Assembly (NCBI GenBank): GCA_937873165.1
Contig: CALMVH010000243.1
Coordinates: 1-9,204, forward strand
Origin: an uncultured Rhodospirillales bacterium
GTDB taxonomy: Bacteria; Pseudomonadota; Alphaproteobacteria; CALMVH01
Reading direction: 5' to 3'
Length of the DNA stretch: 9,204 nt
The number at the start of each line of letters is the position of its first letter. Position 1 is the stretch's first letter. Below, in pieces: positions 1 through 6,802 of the stretch. The notes beneath the pieces are model-generated. The model did not search any database and was not told the DNA's origin. It saw only the letters and a program-made list of their open reading frames with translations. The translations under genes and the position numbers were made by a program.

Positions 1-474
1 TAAGTCGGGAAAATCACCGAACCGGTCGAGACCGGGACCGACCGCACCGGCAAAAGACCCTTCCGCCGTTTCGTAGCGGTTGCGCGTGTCCAGCACGAGT
101 ATGTCGGGATCGGTCAGCAGCGCGTTCCAGTTGGCGACATCGACATAGGTGCCAACGCGCCGCGATGGATCGGCTTCCGGCCGCCGCAGCGTAATGATCT
201 CGCGCTTGATCCGCAGCTTCAGCCGCGCGAAGGGCTTCGACGCCGCGCGCGATAGTTTGACTTCGTCCGGCTGGAGCGAAAGAGCTGTCTGCACCGCGGC
301 GATGGCGGCTTGGTCGCCTGCCAATGTGCCGTTGAATCCTTCCGGCGCCAGAAGCAGCGTGCCGCACAGCGCAAGCCCCTCGAACGCTTGCGACAAGCGA
401 GCGCGCAAGGCGGCGGGATCTTGGATGGGGGTAAAGCGATAAAAAGCGGCGATCGTCCAGTCCATGACGCGCAT
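1..474 (-). CDS. trhO: tRNA uridine(34) hydroxylase TrhO, N-terminal part (runs off left edge)
   Basis: The reverse strand is open from an ATG at 474 to the left edge, giving 158 residues with no stop. The protein matches the rhodanese-family tRNA U34 hydroxylase TrhO (YceA), which makes 5-hydroxyuridine at the wobble position in the cytoplasm. Visible family signatures are AAFYRFTP near residue 9, LLAPEGFNGTLAG at 41-53, the basic stretch RLKIKREIITL at 85-95, RRVGTYVDVANWN at 105-117, and the start of the rhodanese domain LVLDTRNRYE at 126-135. The catalytic Cys loop lies beyond the window. A GGA sits just upstream of ATG 474; ATG 465 (starting MDWTIAAF) is an in-frame alternative giving 155 residues with a weaker ribosome site. 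It is transcribed away from the pigment genes and is probably unrelated to them, marking the cluster's left border. Family assignment is firm; the exact start is not. Confidence 0.88.
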   Translation of the reverse strand, partial: MRVMDWTIAAFYRFTPIQDPAALRARLSQAFEGLALCGTLLLAPEGFNGTLAGDQAAIAAVQTALSLQPDEVKLSRAASKPFARLKLRIKREIITLRRPEADPSRRVGTYVDVANWNALLTDPDILVLDTRNRYETAEGSFAGAVGPGLDRFGDFPDL

Positions 475-569
475 TTTATCCGCGATTGGGAGCAAACGAA
501 ACCTGTTCCGGTTGCCTCGCATCGCCAATATGATAGGCAGTGTGGAATTACCGCCATCATCAGAGCCCT
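475..569. promoter_or_regulatory. Divergent intergenic region between trhO and the APE operon
   Basis: This 95-base gap separates two divergent genes and must hold the start signals for both unless transcription enters from outside. It is visibly more AT-rich than the coding DNA around it. On the plus strand TATGAT at 529-534 differs from the sigma-70 -10 consensus at one position, and TTCCGG at 506-511 lies 17 bases upstream as a poor -35, so a start near 541 is possible. I found no convincing promoter in the trhO direction, no clear operator palindrome and no terminator. An AGAG at 562-565 is the only, weak, ribosome-binding element for the ACP gene at 570. Confidence 0.4.
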
Positions 570-845
570 ATGACCGATCCGACCCAGCAATCCGAGGACG
601 AGGCGCGTCTTGCCGCCTTGATTGTAAAAAGCCTGAACCTCGAATCCGATCCGGCCGCCATCGATCCACAAGCGCCGTTGTATGGTGAAGGGCTGGGGCT
701 GGATTCGATCGACATGCTCGAAATCTCATTGGCGGTTTCGCAGGCTTATGGAGTCAAGCTGAAGTCCGACGACAAGGGCAACGCCACTATATTTGCTTCA
801 CTGCGAGCCTTGAACACGCATATCCAGGACCTGCGCCAGGCGTGA
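570..845 (+). CDS. Acyl carrier protein of the APE cluster (ApeE/ApeF type)
   Basis: A 91-residue acidic acyl carrier protein. The motif GLGLDSIDMLEI places the phosphopantetheine attachment site at Ser46, in the usual DS context. The tail after the motif (YGVKLKSDD around residues 60-68, then FASLRALNTHI) resembles carrier proteins of APE clusters rather than housekeeping AcpP, which is shorter. The growing aryl polyene would be carried as a thioester on Ser46 in the cytoplasm. I chose ATG 570 over the in-frame GTG 540 because the upstream stretch has no ACP homology and overlaps the likely promoter. It is the first gene of the operon and its stop overlaps the next start (GTGA). APE clusters I know usually have two adjacent ACP genes; only one is present here, so I do not choose between the names apeE and apeF. 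Confidence 0.92.
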   Translation: MTDPTQQSEDEARLAALIVKSLNLESDPAAIDPQAPLYGEGLGLDSIDMLEISLAVSQAYGVKLKSDDKGNATIFASLRALNTHIQDLRQA

Positions 846-1477
846 CCAGGCGGCTGGTTCGCACCGTAGCAGTGGCGGTCCTGCTCGCGTCGCCGTGGGT
901 CATGAGCCATGCGGAGGCTCACCGGTCGTGGGTTCCGGTTGCCGCGCTGATGGCAGCGTTGCAGGGGTATGCCGCATCGCGCGCCCTATCCCGAAACCTC
1001 CGCTTGCCCGGAGGGCTGGCAGGTATCGTACTGCCCGCCGCCCTGGTAACAATCTATCCAGGTTCAACACTGTCGGTGTGGCCTGGCCTGTTGCAGGGGC
1101 TTATCTGTTTTGCGCTGTGCCTACTGTTCGCACAGTCGCTGCGGCCACACGCAACCCCGCTTGTGACGCATTTCGCAACCCTGGTGCGCGGTCCGCTGCC
1201 GCCGGCGCTGCGACGCTATACATGGGGCGTCACGCTGATGTGGGCTGTTTTCTTTGCCAGCCAGATTGCGCTTTCGCTCCTGATGTTCTTGTTCGCGTCG
1301 CGTCAGCATTGGCTGTTCTTCGTGTCGACCGCGACGGGACCGCTGGCAGTCCTGCTGTTCCTGGTCGAGTTCCTGTACCGGCGCATCCACCTGCGCGGCC
1401 ATCAACAGGAAACGCTGGCGGACATGGCGCGGCTGTTCGCCGATTTCCGTGCCGATCCCGCGCGGTTCCGGCCATGA
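842..1477 (+). CDS. apeG: COG4648 small membrane protein of APE cluster (ApeG-like)
   Basis: A 211-residue inner-membrane protein. About six hydrophobic segments are visible, near residues 5-21, 30-46, 56-71, 79-98, 128-151 and 156-179, followed by a soluble basic/acidic tail (RRIHLRGHQQE onward to the end). This layout and the position between the ACP and AMP ligase genes match the COG4648 membrane protein found in APE clusters. Its biochemical role is not established; it may hold the synthase enzymes at the membrane or help hand the product to the exporter, which is inference. The start is GTG 842, overlapping the ACP stop in a GTGA, so translation is probably coupled. The identification rests on size, topology and context more than on catalytic motifs, since none are known. 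Confidence 0.75.
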   Translation: MTRRLVRTVAVAVLLASPWVMSHAEAHRSWVPVAALMAALQGYAASRALSRNLRLPGGLAGIVLPAALVTIYPGSTLSVWPGLLQGLICFALCLLFAQSLRPHATPLVTHFATLVRGPLPPALRRYTWGVTLMWAVFFASQIALSLLMFLFASRQHWLFFVSTATGPLAVLLFLVEFLYRRIHLRGHQQETLADMARLFADFRADPARFRP

Positions 1478-2790
1478 CCGCATCGCTGCCGCTGGTGCGG
1501 TATCCCGCACCGGATGCGGCCCTCGCGCGGCGGGGTGAACAAACGATATCGTGCGCCACATACCTCGGCGAAGTCGCGGCGGTGGCGGCACGCCTGCCCG
1601 GCAGAAGCCGCGTGATTAACCTGTGCCAGGACCGCTACCGCTTCGCCGTGATGTTGGGCGCGGCGCTGGTCCGGCAACAGGTCACCCTGCTGCCGCCGAA
1701 CGCAACCCCGGGCATGCTGGCGCAACTGACCACGGCCTACCCCGATTTGTACCTGTGCCGCGACACGGCAATCGAGGCCGGCTGCATCCAGGCGATGGAC
1801 TACCCGGATGACTTGACGATCGCACCGGAGTCCTCCGTTCCCTCGTTTCCGGCGGATCAACCGGCCATTGTGCTGTTCACCTCCGGATCGACCGGCATGC
1901 CGCAGCCACAACCCCGCAGCTGGGGCGCGCTTGCCACCAGCGCGCAAGCCGCAGGATTGCGCCTGCTGAACGACGGTCTCGCGGGTGCCACCATCGTCGC
2001 CACAGTGCCGCACCAGCATAGCTACGGCATAGAATCCTCTGTGATGCTGGGTTTAAGTCACGGATTGGTCCTTGACTGCGGCAGGCCGCTGCTGCCCGGG
2101 GATATCGTGACGAGATTGCAAGCCGCGGGCCGGCCGTCGATCCTGGTAACCACACCGGTGCACCTGAAAGCCCTGGTAGCGGACACAGGGGACCTGCCGC
2201 CCGTCGATCTGGTCGTATCCGCCACGGCGCCGCTGACGCAGGACCTTGCCGCCCTTGCGGAAAGCCGCTTCCGCGCTTCGCTGGTCGAAATCTACGGCTG
2301 TTCCGAAGCAGGCCAATTGGCGACAAGACTGACCGCCGGGCAGGCGGAATGGAACTGCCTAGACGGGATCACGCTTCGGCAGGAGGACGGCCACACCTAT
2401 GCTTCGGGCGAGCCGGTCGGCAGCCCGCAACCACTTTCGGATGTGATCGAGCTACACTCGCCCGGCCGGTTCCTGTTGCGTGACCGCTTTGCCGATCTGG
2501 TCAACATCGCGGGCAAGCGCAACTCTATCGGCTATCTTACCCATCAACTACTGGCCGTGCCGGGCGTTAAGGACGGCGTGTTCCTGCTGCCACAAGCAGA
2601 CTCCGCGCGGCTGATGGCTTTCGCGGTCGCACCGGACCAGGACGCGGCCGCCATCACGGCGGAACTGCGATTGCGCATCGATCCGGCGTTTTTGCCCCGC
2701 CCGCTGATCCTCGTGGACGCGCTGCCACGCAATTCGCTTGGCAAATTGCCGCGCGAGGCGCTTCTGGCTTTGGCAAAGACCCGATCGTGA
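1474..2790 (+). CDS. apeH: Compact AMP-dependent acyl-ACP/CoA ligase (ApeH-like)
   Basis: A 438-residue member of the ANL adenylating superfamily, shorter than typical acyl-CoA synthetases (500 or more) but usual for APE ligases. The phosphate loop LFTSGSTG is at 134-141, the A5 motif YGCSEAG at 274-280, the hinge region ADLVNIAGKR at 340-349 and the C-terminal lysine motif PRNSLGKLPR at 418-427, with Lys424 the expected catalytic lysine. It would adenylate an aryl acid starter, likely a 4-hydroxybenzoate or hydroxycinnamate type, with ATP and load it on the ACP. Oddities: after the P-loop the usual Pro-Lys is Pro-Gln, and A5 has Cys where Ser/Thr is common. The in-frame open region reaches back to 895, but only ATG 1474, in an ATGA overlap with the previous stop, fits; the upstream part is a shadow of the membrane protein gene. 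The stop overlaps the next start as GTGA. Confidence 0.88.
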   Translation: MTASLPLVRYPAPDAALARRGEQTISCATYLGEVAAVAARLPGRSRVINLCQDRYRFAVMLGAALVRQQVTLLPPNATPGMLAQLTTAYPDLYLCRDTAIEAGCIQAMDYPDDLTIAPESSVPSFPADQPAIVLFTSGSTGMPQPQPRSWGALATSAQAAGLRLLNDGLAGATIVATVPHQHSYGIESSVMLGLSHGLVLDCGRPLLPGDIVTRLQAAGRPSILVTTPVHLKALVADTGDLPPVDLVVSATAPLTQDLAALAESRFRASLVEIYGCSEAGQLATRLTAGQAEWNCLDGITLRQEDGHTYASGEPVGSPQPLSDVIELHSPGRFLLRDRFADLVNIAGKRNSIGYLTHQLLAVPGVKDGVFLLPQADSARLMAFAVAPDQDAAAITAELRLRIDPAFLPRPLILVDALPRNSLGKLPREALLALAKTRS

Positions 2791-3074
2791 AATCCGAAAT
2801 CTTCATCTCCAAAAATCACCCCGCCTGCGACGGTCATTTTCCCCGCGCGCCGATCGTGCCAGGGGCGGTCCTTTTGACCGAAATCGCCTCGGCACTCGGG
2901 ATGGCGAACCAGCCCGTCTTCCTGAACAACGCCAAGTTCATCCGCCCCGTCCTGCCCGGCACGCGCCTGGAAGTGAAGGCGGAGCCCGTTACAGGCGGCA
3001 TGAAGTTCGAACTCCTCCTGACGGATGGAACGGTAGCGGTCTCCGGAACGATACGGCATGACGCTGGAAGCTGA
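2787..3074 (+). CDS. apeI: Hotdog-fold 3-hydroxyacyl-ACP dehydratase (ApeI-like)
   Basis: A 95-residue single-hotdog protein of the FabA/FabZ type. The motif HPACDGHFPRAPIVPG at residues 11-26 is the dehydratase signature, with His17 in the HFP position that is catalytic in FabZ. FIRPVLPGTRLEV at about 51-63 is the second conserved hotdog element. It is short compared with FabZ (about 150 residues) and is like the small ApeI subunit, which is described as pairing with a second dehydratase, ApeP; that partner is not in the window and would be expected to the right. It dehydrates 3-hydroxyacyl-ACP to trans-enoyl-ACP in each elongation round and keeps the double bond, so the chain becomes conjugated. 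The start is GTG 2787 in a GTGA overlap with the ligase gene; the 3' end overlaps the next gene by 17 bases. Confidence 0.85.
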   Translation: MKSEIFISKNHPACDGHFPRAPIVPGAVLLTEIASALGMANQPVFLNNAKFIRPVLPGTRLEVKAEPVTGGMKFELLLTDGTVAVSGTIRHDAGS

Positions 3075-3948
3075 CAACCCGCCGGATTGCAGTCCGCCAG
3101 ACTGGACAGTGCGGCAGGAGCGTGGATCGGCCTTTGCCATGCGCGCCGCCGTGTGGCTGGCCCTGCGGCTGCGGCGGCGCGTGTCGCGCTTGTTCCTCGC
3201 GCCTGCCTGCCTGTACTTCCTGCTGTCGTCGCCGCGGGCGCGCGCGGCCTCGCGGGATTACCTTGGCCGGGTGCTGGCCCGCAAACCAGGGTGGACAGAC
3301 AGCTTCCGGCAATTTCATGCCTTTGCGTCTGTTGTGCTCGACCGTATCTTTCTCCTGAACAATCAAAACCGGCTGTTCGATATCCATATCGAGGGCGAGG
3401 ACATTGTGCGCTCGCTGGCGGAGCGGCACGAGGGATGCCTGCTGTTCGGCGCGCATCTCGGCAGTTTCGAGGTACTGCGGACGCTGGGACGCGCGCAGCC
3501 GGATATCAAGGTCAGCATGGTCATGTACGAGGATAATGCGCGCAAGACCAACGCCGCGCTGAACGCCATCAATCCCAGCCTGGCGCTGGACGTGATCGCG
3601 CTGGGCCGGCCCCACTCGCTGATCACCATAAGCCAGCGGCTGAACGAGGGACATTTCTGCGGCGTACTGGCGGATCGCAATCCCGGTGGCGACGAGTTGC
3701 GCAGACTACCGTTCCTGGGGGAACAGGCCGCGTTTCCCGAAGGACCGTTCCGCATGGCCCTGCTGTTGAAGCATCCGGTGATTCTGATGTTCGGCCTGTA
3801 TTGCGGCGGCAACCGTTACCAGATTCATTTCGAAACCCTGCAGGGCCAGACCGTCGACGAGATGATGGCGGGGTACGCCTGGCGGCTGGAGCATTACTGC
3901 CGGAGCGCGCCATACAACTGGTTCAACTTCTACAAGTTCTGGGAATGA
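3058..3948 (+). CDS. LpxL/HtrB-like acyltransferase of APE cluster, stand-alone
   Basis: A 296-residue member of the lauroyl/myristoyl acyltransferase family (LpxL/HtrB, COG4261 branch). The catalytic HX4E motif is His133-Glu138 within FGAHLGSFEVLR; GVLADRNPGGDE at 202-213 and PFRMALLLKHPVILMF at 230-245 are further family elements, and the C-terminal NWFNFYKFWE is typical of the branch. A basic, hydrophobic segment at about 28-56 suggests membrane association. By family it moves an acyl chain from ACP to a lipid or sugar acceptor; here the likely donor is the polyenyl-ACP. As I recall, the counterpart in enterobacterial APE clusters (ApeJ) carries a glycosyltransferase domain fused in front; here no such domain is present. 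The start is ATG 3058, overlapping the dehydratase by 17 bases. The stop overlaps the next start as ATGA. Confidence 0.85.
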   Translation: MTLEADNPPDCSPPDWTVRQERGSAFAMRAAVWLALRLRRRVSRLFLAPACLYFLLSSPRARAASRDYLGRVLARKPGWTDSFRQFHAFASVVLDRIFLLNNQNRLFDIHIEGEDIVRSLAERHEGCLLFGAHLGSFEVLRTLGRAQPDIKVSMVMYEDNARKTNAALNAINPSLALDVIALGRPHSLITISQRLNEGHFCGVLADRNPGGDELRRLPFLGEQAAFPEGPFRMALLLKHPVILMFGLYCGGNRYQIHFETLQGQTVDEMMAGYAWRLEHYCRSAPYNWFNFYKFWE

Positions 3949-4511
3949 AGGCGCTGAGCGTCGCGATCATGCTGGTGATGGCCTTGCCGGCTGAAGCGCG
4001 GGCGGACATCGCGCCGGATGCGATTTTTCACACGCTGGCGGCGGTGAAGACCTCGCGCGCGCATTTCGTCGAAACGCGGCACCTCGCCATGCTCACGGCG
4101 CCCGTAATCGCCTCCGGCACCTTGAGCTACACAGCGTCCGGCCATGTCGAAAAACAGACGCTGGTACCCGCATCCGAAACCCTGACCATCGACGGCGATA
4201 CGCTGACGCTGGTCAATGCCAGCGGAACCCGCACAATCGGGCTGTCGGACGTGCCGGAGATAGGTGCTCTGGTCATTGCCATGCGCGGTACGCTTTCGGG
4301 CAACACGGCAGCCTTGCACCAGCATTACGAGCTGACGGCCACCGGCGACTCCGCCCACTGGGTCCTGCTGTTGCAGCCGAGGGAGGCCGCTGTCCAGCGC
4401 CTGATCCAGTATGTGCGCATCGCGGGCAGCGGCGCGTCGCTGACGGAGGTCGATACGTTGCAAACGGATGGCGACGAATCCGACATGCGTATCGTCGAGG
4501 ACCGTCCTTGA
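3945..4511 (+). CDS. apeL: LolA-like periplasmic outer-membrane carrier protein (ApeL-like)
   Basis: A 188-residue secreted protein. Residues 1-20 form a signal peptide (hydrophobic core SVAIMLVMALP, probable cleavage after AEARA). The mature part begins with IFHTLAAVKTSRAHFVETRHLAMLTAPV, followed by SGTLSYTASGHVEK and a series of short beta-strand segments (ETLTIDGDTLTLVN), the pattern of the LolA/LolB-type fold found in APE loci. It probably shuttles the lipid-linked pigment across the periplasm, or helps the exporter, by binding the acyl chain in the barrel; this is inferred from the family. The ORF is open upstream to 3801, but that part overlaps the acyltransferase gene. ATG 3945 is the start that gives a signal peptide at the terminus and an ATGA overlap. 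It ends one base into the exporter start. Confidence 0.83.
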   Translation: MKALSVAIMLVMALPAEARADIAPDAIFHTLAAVKTSRAHFVETRHLAMLTAPVIASGTLSYTASGHVEKQTLVPASETLTIDGDTLTLVNASGTRTIGLSDVPEIGALVIAMRGTLSGNTAALHQHYELTATGDSAHWVLLLQPREAAVQRLIQYVRIAGSGASLTEVDTLQTDGDESDMRIVEDRP

Positions 4512-6802
4512 TGGCGAAAGGCGCGGTGCTTGCGATCTGGATCGTATCGCTTGCTGTGGCGGGTCTGGTCATTGCCCGCGCGCAGTTCACGACGGATATG
4601 TCCGCTTTCCTGCCACGCGCGCCGACGCAGGTTCAGCGCGTGCTGGTGAACCAGATTCGCGATGGCGCGGCGTCGCGCCTGTTGCTGGTAGGGATCGACG
4701 GCGTGCCGGTGGAGGTATCGGCTGCCCTCATTCGCGGCATGGCGGCACGGGTGGCGAGCGACCGGCAGTTCGCCATGGTGCAGGACGGCGAGATCTCAGG
4801 ACTGGCCGCCGACGGAAAGTACCTGTTTGCACACCGCTACCTGTTGAGCCCAGCGATCACGCCGACGCATTATTCAAAGGACAACCTGCATAAGGCCTTG
4901 CTTGACGATCTCGGGCAGCTTTCGTCCGCCACGGGCGGTATCGTAAAGCAAACCCTTCCCGCCGATCCCACGGGCGAGACGCTGGCGCTGGCAGGCCGCC
5001 TCGCGGACGAAGGCACTATGACGCGCCACGATGGCGTTTGGACGGATGCCAAAGGCACGATGTCGCTTTTGGCGGCGCAGACCGTTGCCCCCGGCTCCGA
5101 CCTCGACCGGCAGGAACAAGCGCTCGGCGCACTCGAACAGGCATTCGAAGCCGTTCGCACGGCCTTGCCCGGCGCGCAAAATGCCCATTTCGCGATCACG
5201 GGCCCGGGCGTACTCGGCGTGCACGCACGGGCGGCCATGAAACGGCAAACAAAGCAACTGTCCGGCATCGCATCTGGGGTCGTGGCGGCGTTGCTGCTGG
5301 CGGCGTTTCGCCGCCCCTCCATTCTGGTGCTGGCGTTCCTGCCGGTGGCATCGGGCGTCGTGGCAGGGATTGCTGCGGTGGCGCTGGGTTTCGGCAGCGT
5401 GCACGGCATCACGGTGGGCTTTGGCGTGACGCTGATCGGCGAAGCGGTCGACTACGCGATCTATTACTTCACTTATGCCCCGGGCGGAGCGGCAGGCCTC
5501 CTGCGTCTTTGGCCGATCCTGCGCATGGGAATGGCCCTGTCGGTCGCCGGCTTCGCCGCCATGCTGTTCTCCGGGTTTACCGGCTTTGCCCAGCTCGGGC
5601 TGTTCACCATGGCGGGATTGGTGGCGGCCTACCTGGTCGCGCGGTTTGTGCTGCCCGTCCTGACACCTCGTGGAGGAGCCTCAAGGCTGCCGAACCTCCC
5701 TGCCCGGCTCTTGCCGCCGCCGAAGCTCGCATGGGGCTTGTGCGGCGCTGTTGCCCTGGCATCATGCCTCGAAGTTGTGTCCCACGAGGGACCACGCTGG
5801 CAGGACGATATCACCAGCCTCAGTCCGGCATCCGCCGCCGATCTGTCGGTCGATCGATCGCTGCGCGCGGCGGCTGGTCAAGACGATCAATCCCGGTACT
5901 TCGCGTTCGTGACAGGACGCGATCTCCAGGCTGTGCTGCAAGAAACCGAGACGCTTGTCCCCGTTCTCGATAGCCTGACCGGAGAGGCCATCCGCAGCTA
6001 CGACGCGCCGACCCTGATCCTGCCCAGTGAACAGAGGCAGCATGAACGCCAGGCGGCCCTGCCCGACTCCGCGACGCTGGCAGCCGATCTCCAGGCGGCA
6101 TCGGCGGGGCTTCCCTTCCAGCCCGGCCTGTTCGAGCCGTTCCTGCGCGATGTGCAGGCTGCCCGGACCGCCCCTGTGATAACGCCGGACACCCTGTTAG
6201 GAACGGCTATGCGCCTTAAATTCGATGCGATGGTAGCGCACGACACCGATGGATGGACCGCCATGACCTCGCTGGCCGGTCTACGCGATCCCCAATCCGT
6301 GGAAGCGGCACTGGCAGAACAGGGCGCGGCCTTGGTCGACCTGAAGACAGCCTCGAATGGACTGCTGCTGGACTACCGGCGCGAAGCGGTGACGCTGGCT
6401 GCCTGCGGGTCGCTGGCGATGACCGCGCTGCTCGTCGCCGTCCTGCGCAAGCCCGCCCGAGTGGCAGCGGTCCTGCTGCCGCTGGCGCTGGCCGTGCTGG
6501 CGACCACGGCGCTGTCGCTGGCGGGAGAGCATCGCCTGTCGATTTTCACCATTTTCGGGTTGCTGCTGACGGTTGCGGTCGGATCGAACTATTGCCTGTT
6601 CTTCGAACGCCGGGTGGCTGGCGAACCGCTAGCCCTTTCCTCGCTGGCACTTGCCAATCTTTGTACCGTTGCCGGGTTTGGCATCCTGTCGTTTTCGGCC
6701 ATTCCCGTGCTGCGCGGCATTGGCGGCACAGTCGCCATCGGCGCGTTCCTCAGCCTGGTATCCGGCGCGATGCTGATTCCGCCACGGCGGGCGGGCGCAT
6801 GA
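4511..6802 (+). CDS. apeM: MMPL/RND-family exporter of APE cluster (ApeM-like, COG4258)
   Basis: A 763-residue inner-membrane transporter with the duplicated RND/MMPL layout. Half 1 has a membrane segment near 5-23, a periplasmic domain from about 25 to 248 and a membrane bundle from about 250 to 383. Half 2 repeats this with a segment near 406-421, a loop to about 620 and a second bundle to the end. The start of each loop is alike (TTDMSAFLP at 27-35 and DDITSLSP at 432-439), showing the internal duplication. The intramembrane acidic residue of half 1 is Asp314 in GEAVDYAIYYF; the equivalent of half 2, GSNYCLFFERR, has Asn693. It likely extracts the finished aryl polyene lipid from the inner membrane using proton motive force, with LolA-like and lipoprotein partners. 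ATG 4511 overlaps the previous stop by one base (TGATG); TTG 4508 is an unlikely alternative. It ends in an ATGA overlap with the lipoprotein gene. Confidence 0.88.
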   Translation: MAKGAVLAIWIVSLAVAGLVIARAQFTTDMSAFLPRAPTQVQRVLVNQIRDGAASRLLLVGIDGVPVEVSAALIRGMAARVASDRQFAMVQDGEISGLAADGKYLFAHRYLLSPAITPTHYSKDNLHKALLDDLGQLSSATGGIVKQTLPADPTGETLALAGRLADEGTMTRHDGVWTDAKGTMSLLAAQTVAPGSDLDRQEQALGALEQAFEAVRTALPGAQNAHFAITGPGVLGVHARAAMKRQTKQLSGIASGVVAALLLAAFRRPSILVLAFLPVASGVVAGIAAVALGFGSVHGITVGFGVTLIGEAVDYAIYYFTYAPGGAAGLLRLWPILRMGMALSVAGFAAMLFSGFTGFAQLGLFTMAGLVAAYLVARFVLPVLTPRGGASRLPNLPARLLPPPKLAWGLCGAVALASCLEVVSHEGPRWQDDITSLSPASAADLSVDRSLRAAAGQDDQSRYFAFVTGRDLQAVLQETETLVPVLDSLTGEAIRSYDAPTLILPSEQRQHERQAALPDSATLAADLQAASAGLPFQPGLFEPFLRDVQAARTAPVITPDTLLGTAMRLKFDAMVAHDTDGWTAMTSLAGLRDPQSVEAALAEQGAALVDLKTASNGLLLDYRREAVTLAACGSLAMTALLVAVLRKPARVAAVLLPLALAVLATTALSLAGEHRLSIFTIFGLLLTVAVGSNYCLFFERRVAGEPLALSSLALANLCTVAGFGILSFSAIPVLRGIGGTVAIGAFLSLVSGAMLIPPRRAGA

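Noticed and set aside
895..1473. Long in-frame upstream extension of the AMP ligase (open from 895)
   Set aside because: It overlaps the membrane protein gene, its translation has no ANL homology, and ATG 1474 has the ATGA overlap and a normal N-terminus.
2989..3654. 221-residue minus-strand open frame opposite the acyltransferase
   Set aside because: No recognisable motif; the plus-strand frame carries the HX4E motif and the family C-terminus.
5849..5862. GATCGATC-type palindrome in the exporter gene
   Set aside because: Short, low-complexity and inside coding DNA; expected by chance at this base composition.
5038..5973. 311-residue alternate plus-strand frame inside the exporter gene
   Set aside because: Its translation is rich in Arg, Gly and Pro with no domain, typical of a frame-shifted shadow; the exporter frame has intact membrane segments throughout.
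6253..6798. Upstream extension of the lipoprotein reading frame to 6253
   Set aside because: It is a shadow of the exporter gene; the signal peptide and lipobox are correctly placed only from ATG 6799.
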